Below, piece by piece: positions 59,666-64,000 of a stretch of 64,000 bases of DNA. This DNA comes from Cetobacterium_A somerae (GTDB taxonomy: Bacteria > Fusobacteriota > Fusobacteriia > Fusobacteriales > Fusobacteriaceae), in the NCBI RefSeq assembly GCF_044784365.2, contig NZ_CP173062.2. The stretch is one strand, 5' to 3'. The stretch's first letter is position 1. Every line of letters starts with the position of its first letter. A program made the translations under genes and the position numbers. The notes beneath the pieces were generated by a model. That model saw nothing but the letters and a program-made list of their open reading frames with translations, was not told the DNA's origin and did no database searches.

Positions 59666-59762
59666 ATACAGCACTAATGGTAAAAAAAGTTGAAAAAAAG
59701 CTTTTTTTATTGTAAAATATACAACATAAGAGGATGAAAAAATAAATATACAGCATTAAAGG
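59666..59762 (-). promoter_or_regulatory. rep promoter overlapped by inverted iterons (autoregulation)
   Basis: The rep promoter reads TTGAAA (59690-59695), 17-base spacer, TAAAAT (59713-59718) on the plus strand. Iteron copies in inverted orientation lie before, on and after it: ATACAGCACTAATGG (59666-59680), ATACAACATAAGAGG (59719-59733) and ATACAGCATTAAAGG (59748-59762). The last covers the ribosome-binding site. Confidence 0.7.
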
Positions 59763-59772
59763 ACTGGTGAAA

Positions 59773-61770
59773 ATGAAAAAAGTAAAAAGATTTGATATTC
59801 CTATGAATCAAGTTATTGATACAGGTCCAAGTGAAATAGTTGAAAAATTTTTGGATGTTTCTGAAATTGAAAATGAAAAAAGTCATAGTTTAGTTAGAAT
59901 AGATATAAATATGATTGAATATCCACTATTTACTAAAAGTACAAGTAAGAAAAAAAATCAAATAATAAGATATTTTTTTAATAGATCAAAAGAAGCATAT
60001 ATTCAAGTTAATCCCACATCAGGAGATTATATTCCAGGAGAACTTGAAGAGAGAGTATTTATAGCATTATTAAAAATAATGAGAGATAAAAGATATCACA
60101 ACACTTTTTATACAACAATAAGTGAGATTTTAACAAGTATGGGAATTGCACAAGAATCGTTTAAGGGATTTTATGGAAGAATTTCAAAAGCATTAATAAG
60201 ATTATCACAAACGAGTTATACATTTAAAAATTCATTATATTCTAATAAGATTAAAGGTATTATTGAAGAACAGATTAATACGAATATTATGAATATTCAT
60301 ATGATATCCTTAAAACAAGCTCAAGAATCTGAAAAAGAATTATTTACTGATAGAAGAATAAAAGAAGTAATAAAAGTATCAATATCAGAGCATTTTTACG
60401 ATAATATAATAAGAAAAGGTTATTTGGTATATGACTCTCAGTTGCTTTTAAGTATGGATAATCCAATTACAAGAGCATTATACATGCTTATTAATAAATT
60501 AAGATTTAATAGAATGTATATAAAAGTTCTTTCAATAAATTTAATTAAAAGAATTCCTTTGAGTGAGAATATTCAAAAAATTGGAAGAACTATAAAAGTT
60601 ATTGAAAAGAGTTGTCAAGAATTAAAAAAAATGAATTTAATAGCGGATTATACAGTTATAAAAAATAGTAAATGGATAGAATCTGAATTTGAATTTTATT
60701 TTAATGAATCGCATAATGAATTAAAGCAATCATATTTTTATGACGATAAAAATCATTTTGATAATTTACTTATAACTCATACAGATAGTGGAGTAGATTT
60801 ACCAAATGATGGAAATAAACATTTTGAAGCTGTAAAGGCTGAAACTGTAGATAGAATACCAACTAATGAAAAATTAGAAGAGATTTTAAAAATACTACCA
60901 TCTAAAGCAAGGGAATTAAAAACATTGCCAAAAGTTATTAAAGATGGAATAAGACAGTATGGATTTGAACATATTAAATTAGTATCTGAATATATAAAAG
61001 TACAAAAAGTAAGTAATATTAGAAGTTATATGATACAAGCATTATCAAAAGGATGGGCTGAGGATTATATACAACAGAAGAAAAAAAGTACAACACCAAA
61101 GGCTAGTAATGAAAATTTAAAATTAGAAAACTTAGAATTAGAAGTTCCAAAATCTTTAGAAAATGAATTAGAAATAGAAAAATTCTTAGGAAGAATTACA
61201 TTAGAAGAAAAAGAAAAAATAGAAAAAGAAGCTTATAAAGATTATATAAAAATGTGTGGAGTAGAAGGTAAAATACAAAAAATGGCCTTTACTGCAGCTA
61301 AAGATAAAATTGTAAAAGATTATTTAGAGAAAAATTTAAATAAATATACAGCAGAAGAGGCTAAAAAAGATAAAATTCCTTTAGAAACTTCAATTGTAGA
61401 TGAAATTGAAATATCGAATAAAATAAATACAACACATACGTCGATAAATAATTATATACAAGAGATTGAGATAATAGAACCAAAAATAGATACAATACAA
61501 GTGGCCAAAAAAGAAATTAAAGATAATTTAGAAATAAATACAGCAGATATGGCCAAAAATATTGAAATAAAAAAAATATATAAAAATATGTCAATGTTTC
61601 AATTGGATATTTTAGATATTTTAGAAGGTGAAAATATAAAAGAGGTTAATAAAATAATTCGATTACTAGGAATAACTAAATTTTTTGAGGGAGAATTAGG
61701 AAATTTACATGTTATTTTAGAATATAATGAAGATGAAGAAAGTTTAATAAAAATAAAACCTTTAAAATAA
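59773..61770 (+). CDS. Plasmid-type replication initiator (Rep) with long C-terminal extension
   Basis: A 665-residue DNA-binding initiator. Residues about 45-330 look like a two-winged-helix Rep (DINMIEYPLFTKS, YIQVNPTSGDYIPGELEERVFIALLKIM, FYTTISEILTSMGI, NPITRALYMLINKLRF), similar to replication initiator proteins of fusobacterial plasmids. The remainder is a Lys/Glu-rich, mostly helical tail, including VIKDGIRQYGFEHIKLVSEYIK. The ATG at 59773 is favoured over the GTG at 59767 because AAAGGA then has 9-base spacing. Codons are richer in ATA, AGA and AAA than in the metabolic genes. It should bind the iterons upstream. Confidence 0.82.
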   Translation: MKKVKRFDIPMNQVIDTGPSEIVEKFLDVSEIENEKSHSLVRIDINMIEYPLFTKSTSKKKNQIIRYFFNRSKEAYIQVNPTSGDYIPGELEERVFIALLKIMRDKRYHNTFYTTISEILTSMGIAQESFKGFYGRISKALIRLSQTSYTFKNSLYSNKIKGIIEEQINTNIMNIHMISLKQAQESEKELFTDRRIKEVIKVSISEHFYDNIIRKGYLVYDSQLLLSMDNPITRALYMLINKLRFNRMYIKVLSINLIKRIPLSENIQKIGRTIKVIEKSCQELKKMNLIADYTVIKNSKWIESEFEFYFNESHNELKQSYFYDDKNHFDNLLITHTDSGVDLPNDGNKHFEAVKAETVDRIPTNEKLEEILKILPSKARELKTLPKVIKDGIRQYGFEHIKLVSEYIKVQKVSNIRSYMIQALSKGWAEDYIQQKKKSTTPKASNENLKLENLELEVPKSLENELEIEKFLGRITLEEKEKIEKEAYKDYIKMCGVEGKIQKMAFTAAKDKIVKDYLEKNLNKYTAEEAKKDKIPLETSIVDEIEISNKINTTHTSINNYIQEIEIIEPKIDTIQVAKKEIKDNLEINTADMAKNIEIKKIYKNMSMFQLDILDILEGENIKEVNKIIRLLGITKFFEGELGNLHVILEYNEDEESLIKIKPLK

Positions 61771-61772
61771 TA

Positions 61773-61788
61773 GCCAGTAATGCTGTAT
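61773..61788 (+). repeat. Isolated iteron behind rep
   Basis: GCCAGTAATGCTGTAT, three bases after the rep stop, matches the iteron consensus in 15 of 16 bases relative to GCCATTAATGCTGTAT. Weaker inverted copies occur inside the 3' part of rep (61346-61361, 61548-61563). Confidence 0.6.
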
Positions 61789-61817
61789 AAAAAATTATCT
61801 GTTAAATGAATCGATAA

Positions 61818-61861
61818 AAAAAAGCTTAAATTCTATATATAAAAGAATTTAAGCTTTTTTT
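61818..61861 (+). terminator. Rho-independent terminator of rep
   Basis: A 16-bp stem (AAAAAAGCTTAAATTC / GAATTTAAGCTTTTTT) with an 11-base loop and a following T. Confidence 0.85.
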
Positions 61862-61883
61862 GTAAATTTTATCTTAAAACAAA

Positions 61884-61922
61884 AATAACCCAAGAAGGTT
61901 TTTAAGAGCTTCTTGGGTTATT
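61884..61922 (-). terminator. Terminator of the par operon
   Basis: A 14-bp stem (AATAACCCAAGAAG / CTTCTTGGGTTATT) followed, in the minus direction, by TTTGTTTT. It lies 30 bases past the last par-operon gene. Confidence 0.82.
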
Positions 61923-61952
61923 GGAAAATTAAATAATTGTATAAAATTCCGA

Positions 61953-62210
61953 TTACTCAGTAATAGATAAAATATAAGATATTCTTTCAGAAGAAAGAGT
62001 ATACTTATAAACTTTTTCATCACCTTTAGGTGTTTTTATAAGAATATCAAAATTACCTTCAGATATTTCTGACATTTTTAAAATATCAAAATTATCAATA
62101 TCTAACTCTTCAGATATATTATCTAAAAAATCATTTTCAATTTCAAATTCAAAATATTCATTATTATGTTCAATAACATAAAAAAAATCTACAAAATTAA
62201 ATAGTTTCAT
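61953..62210 (-). CDS. Small acidic protein, third gene of the par operon
   Basis: An 85-residue, strongly acidic soluble protein (FEFEIENDFLDNISEELDIDNFD in the middle) with a short beta-hairpin-like end (FDILIKTPKGDEKVYKYTLS). I do not recognise a family. It starts 22 bases past the ParB-position gene, with GGAAT before the ATG, and is followed by the operon terminator. Location suggests a partition or stability accessory, or an immunity/antidote-type protein; neither can be shown. Confidence 0.6.
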   Translation of the reverse strand: MKLFNFVDFFYVIEHNNEYFEFEIENDFLDNISEELDIDNFDILKMSEISEGNFDILIKTPKGDEKVYKYTLSSERISYILSITE

Positions 62211-62231
62211 AATTATTCCTTTCTTGATTAT

Positions 62232-62975
62232 TTAGTTTAGTTTTTCAATTTCAATAAGTAAGCTTTTAATTTCTTTATTAAGAAGCTCGATTTTCTCGTA
62301 TACTGTTTTTGCTTTATTTGAATCCAAAGTTGAAGATTCTACTTTATTTTCAATAAGAGTAGATATATTAGAGTTTAGTTTATTGAATAATTTTTCAATA
62401 GAATCAAATTCAGAAACTTTAGGAGATTCATTTTTTAAAGTATTTTTGAGAATAATATATTCTTTTCTAGTTTTTATTTGCTTATTTAAAACGGCATTAA
62501 TCAAATCTTTATTTGCATTAGGAGCAGAAATTTCATAAGTTAGTGATAAAGGAAGAGTTTCAAAATAAAATTGATCTTCTGATGTAAGACAATTATTTTT
62601 TATAAATTTAAAACGATTTATTAATCTTTCTGCACTTTTTTTACCAATTTTCATATGCTCTAACCAAATTGAAAAAGTTCCATTTTTATGATTTGCATAT
62701 TTTTCATTTGCTTCATTTAGTATTTCCCCAGCTTTAGTATGATAATTACTCTTAGCTAAGTTTAAAAGAGATTCATATTTTAATAAATCATTTTTCATTT
62801 CTAAATCTTGTATATCTTCATAGTTAAATAAAACTTCATTATCAGGTAGAAAATCTTTTTCAATAACAGTTATTTCAAACTCTTTAGATTCAATATTTTG
62901 TTTAACTGGAGATTCTTTTTTTTTGAAAGAGTCTTGTTTTAATCTATCCAAAACATTAATTTTTTTATTAATCAT
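62232..62975 (-). CDS. Partition partner in ParB position, non-canonical
   Basis: A 247-residue protein whose start codon overlaps the parA stop (ATGATTAA), with GGGGG upstream; the longer frame would lie inside parA. It has a basic, flexible N-terminus (INKKINVLDRLKQDSFKKKES), a helical middle likely to bind DNA (FSIWLEHMKIGKKSAERLINRF, about 100-121, then PLSLTYEISAP), and a C-terminal coiled coil (VYEKIELLNKEIKSLLIEIEKL) suited to dimerisation. The ParB/Srx nucleotide-binding motifs are absent. The likely role is centromere binding and ParA stimulation, by position. Confidence 0.65.
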   Translation of the reverse strand: MINKKINVLDRLKQDSFKKKESPVKQNIESKEFEITVIEKDFLPDNEVLFNYEDIQDLEMKNDLLKYESLLNLAKSNYHTKAGEILNEANEKYANHKNGTFSIWLEHMKIGKKSAERLINRFKFIKNNCLTSEDQFYFETLPLSLTYEISAPNANKDLINAVLNKQIKTRKEYIILKNTLKNESPKVSEFDSIEKLFNKLNSNISTLIENKVESSTLDSNKAKTVYEKIELLNKEIKSLLIEIEKLN

Positions 62976-63672
62976 TAATAATTCCCCCAATAATTTCACC
63001 ATATAAACTTTGTAATTCTTCAGCTTTTTTAGATTGAGTTTCCCAGATTGTTTTACCTTTTTCTGAAAGTTGTTCTTCAATAACACTTTCTGGAATAGGA
63101 TTTGTTAATGTAACACCTGTATCATTAAAAAAGTTAGATAAATTTTGGAAATATTCTCTTGAGATTTTAGTATTTCTATATAAATTAGGAACGATTTGAG
63201 TTATTTTATTTCCTTCAGCTTTTTCTATTAATCTTGTAATACCAGCAGTACTTAACTTATCAAGTTTAATAGGAACAATAATTTCATCAGTAATTTCTAA
63301 AATAATATCATTAAGTACATTAAAAACAGGAGCACAATCAACAATTATAAAATCATAATTATCTTTTAATGAATTAAAAGCATTTCTGATTTTACTTTTT
63401 AAATTTATTCCAAAAATATCTGTTTCAACAGGAAAATAGTCTAGATTTTCTCTGATTTTTATTTTTATTTCTTCACCATTTTGAACAAAAGATTTAAAAC
63501 CTTTACCACCTTCAAACCACCCACCTAAAAGTATTAAGCTATCATTTTGTGCATCTGAAGTAATTAGGGCAGTTTTAAAGTCTAACATAGCAAGACCATG
63601 TGCAATATTTTTTGATAAAGTTGATTTTCCAACTCCACCTTTGTTATTTTTTATAGTTATTATTTTCCCCAT
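62968..63672 (-). CDS. parA: ParA-type partition ATPase
   Basis: A 234-residue deviant Walker ATPase: KNNKGGVGKST near the start, ITSDAQND as the A' motif region, and DFIIVDCAPVFN as Walker B. The size is that of short type Ib-like ParAs lacking an N-terminal DNA-binding domain. The start at ATG 63672 gives the standard MGKIITIKNNKGG; GTG 63684 is the alternative. Neither has a ribosome site at normal distance: GGAGG lies at 63706-63710, 21 or more bases upstream. It is followed by an overlapping ParB-position gene. Confidence 0.92.
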   Translation of the reverse strand: MGKIITIKNNKGGVGKSTLSKNIAHGLAMLDFKTALITSDAQNDSLILLGGWFEGGKGFKSFVQNGEEIKIKIRENLDYFPVETDIFGINLKSKIRNAFNSLKDNYDFIIVDCAPVFNVLNDIILEITDEIIVPIKLDKLSTAGITRLIEKAEGNKITQIVPNLYRNTKISREYFQNLSNFFNDTGVTLTNPIPESVIEEQLSEKGKTIWETQSKKAEELQSLYGEIIGGIIND

Positions 63673-63725
63673 TATTAACGCCACTAAAAGAAGTAACGCT
63701 TTTCACCTCCTTTTTTAATAATTAT

Positions 63726-63785
63726 AGTATAATTTAAAAATGGAAAATAATCAATTTTTTTATCCATATTTTATGGATAAAAAAA
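63726..63785 (-). promoter_or_regulatory. Promoter of the par operon with adjacent inverted repeat
   Basis: On the minus strand TTGATT (63749-63754), 17-base spacer, TATACT (63726-63731). Directly upstream, a perfect inverted repeat TTTTTTTATCCAT / ATGGATAAAAAAA (63755-63785, 5-base centre) abuts the -35 box and could be an operator. Confidence 0.65.
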
Positions 63786-63958
63786 TTAAAACACGACAAA
63801 TTGTCGCAATAAAATTAAAACACGACAAATTGTCGCAATAAAATTAAAACACGACAAATTGTCGCAATAAAATTAAAACACGACAAATTGTCGCAATAAA
63901 ATTAAAACACGACAAATTGTCGCAATAAAATTAAAACACGACAAATTGTCGCAATAAA
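63785..63958. repeat. Six tandem 29-bp repeats, candidate centromere (parS)
   Basis: Six identical 29-base units, each with a 13-base inverted repeat CGACAAATTGTCG (arms CGACAA/TTGTCG) at 63794, 63823, 63852, 63881, 63910 and 63939. There is no spacer sequence between units. Their position upstream of parA suggests binding by the ParB-position protein. The unit length keeps the palindromes nearly in helical register over three turns. Confidence 0.75.
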
Positions 63959-64000
63959 ATTAAACATATGTTATAATAGAAATAAAAAAAGAGGTAATTA
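63959..64000 (+). promoter_or_regulatory. Start region of a gene beyond the window
   Basis: After the repeats come the palindrome AACATATGTT, a -10-like TATAAT (63972-63977) and an AAAGAGG site close to the edge, as if a plus-strand gene began just outside. No gene can be defined. Confidence 0.3.

Noticed and set aside
62976..63086. Longer N-terminus of the ParB-position protein
   Set aside because: It would overlap parA by over 100 bases, while a GGGGG site and the ATGATTAA overlap support the start at 62975.
63785..63958. CRISPR array
   Set aside because: The 29-base units are joined directly with no variable spacers, and no cas genes are present; each unit holds a perfect palindrome next to parA, which fits a partition site better.

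Overview
The window is strongly AT-rich. It carries genes for two surface structures typical of a Gram-negative envelope: a FomA-like porin and a KdgM-like porin, both with signal peptides and a terminal phenylalanine. Together with amino-acid/Na+ symporters and anaerobic purine metabolism, this points to Fusobacteriota. A Cetobacterium/Ilyobacter-type anaerobe is my best guess; the genus is inference. I see no transposases, integrases or CRISPR arrays.

Layout. 1-1.7 kb: tail of an EmrA-like fusion protein and an EmrB-like MFS exporter. 1.8-18.5 kb: a twelve-gene minus-strand operon for anaerobic purine/urate breakdown (guanine deaminase, two purine permeases, molybdenum xanthine dehydrogenase with FAD subunit and XdhC-type maturation factor, a PreA-like flavo-iron-sulfur protein, three further amidohydrolases, YgeY, and YgeX/DpaL at the promoter end). 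An NtrC-like regulator with a broken ATPase core follows (18.7-20.3 kb). 20.6-22.3 kb: a CI/LexA-like repressor, a cluster of palindromic operators, a divergent 43-aa ORF and an unknown protein. 22.7-25.0 kb: glutaminase plus AGCS symporter. 25.1-40.7 kb: a pectin/oligogalacturonate regulon. It has a minus operon of cytoplasmic pectinesterase, altronate dehydratase, polygalacturonase, two ABC permeases and a GH105 hydrolase; a GntR regulator; and a plus operon of two tandem binding proteins, a PL2 exo-lyase, a TIM-barrel protein and the porin. Both pectin promoters carry the same GTATCCTAG element. 40.7-53.1 kb: general genes (MATE, GNAT, Dph6-like, GltS, EbsC/YbaK, AEC, NhaC, YdcF, porin, MarR, tRNA-Arg, AGCS, cold-shock protein).

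53.3-58.9 kb: a complete minus-strand operon reading Pro-Gln-Glu-Tyr-Thr-Leu tRNAs, 16S, tRNA-Ala, 23S, 5S, tRNA-Asn, from a near-consensus promoter at 58.96 kb. Only about 0.85 kb further on is a plasmid-type replication module: five tandem iterons, an autoregulated 666-aa initiator, a ParA, a non-canonical partner protein, a small acidic protein, and six 29-bp repeats each holding CGACAAATTGTCG.

How it fits together: purines and pectin oligomers are imported and degraded to pyruvate-level intermediates and ammonia, while glutamine/glutamate transport handles nitrogen. The close neighbourhood of a ribosomal operon and an iteron/Par replication system suggests that the window lies on a chromid or megaplasmid, or, less likely, on a chromosome with an integrated plasmid or a misassembly. 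The most interesting points are this rrn-rep-par arrangement, the PreA-like protein lacking the usual catalytic cysteine in the purine operon, and the ATPase-dead regulator beside it.
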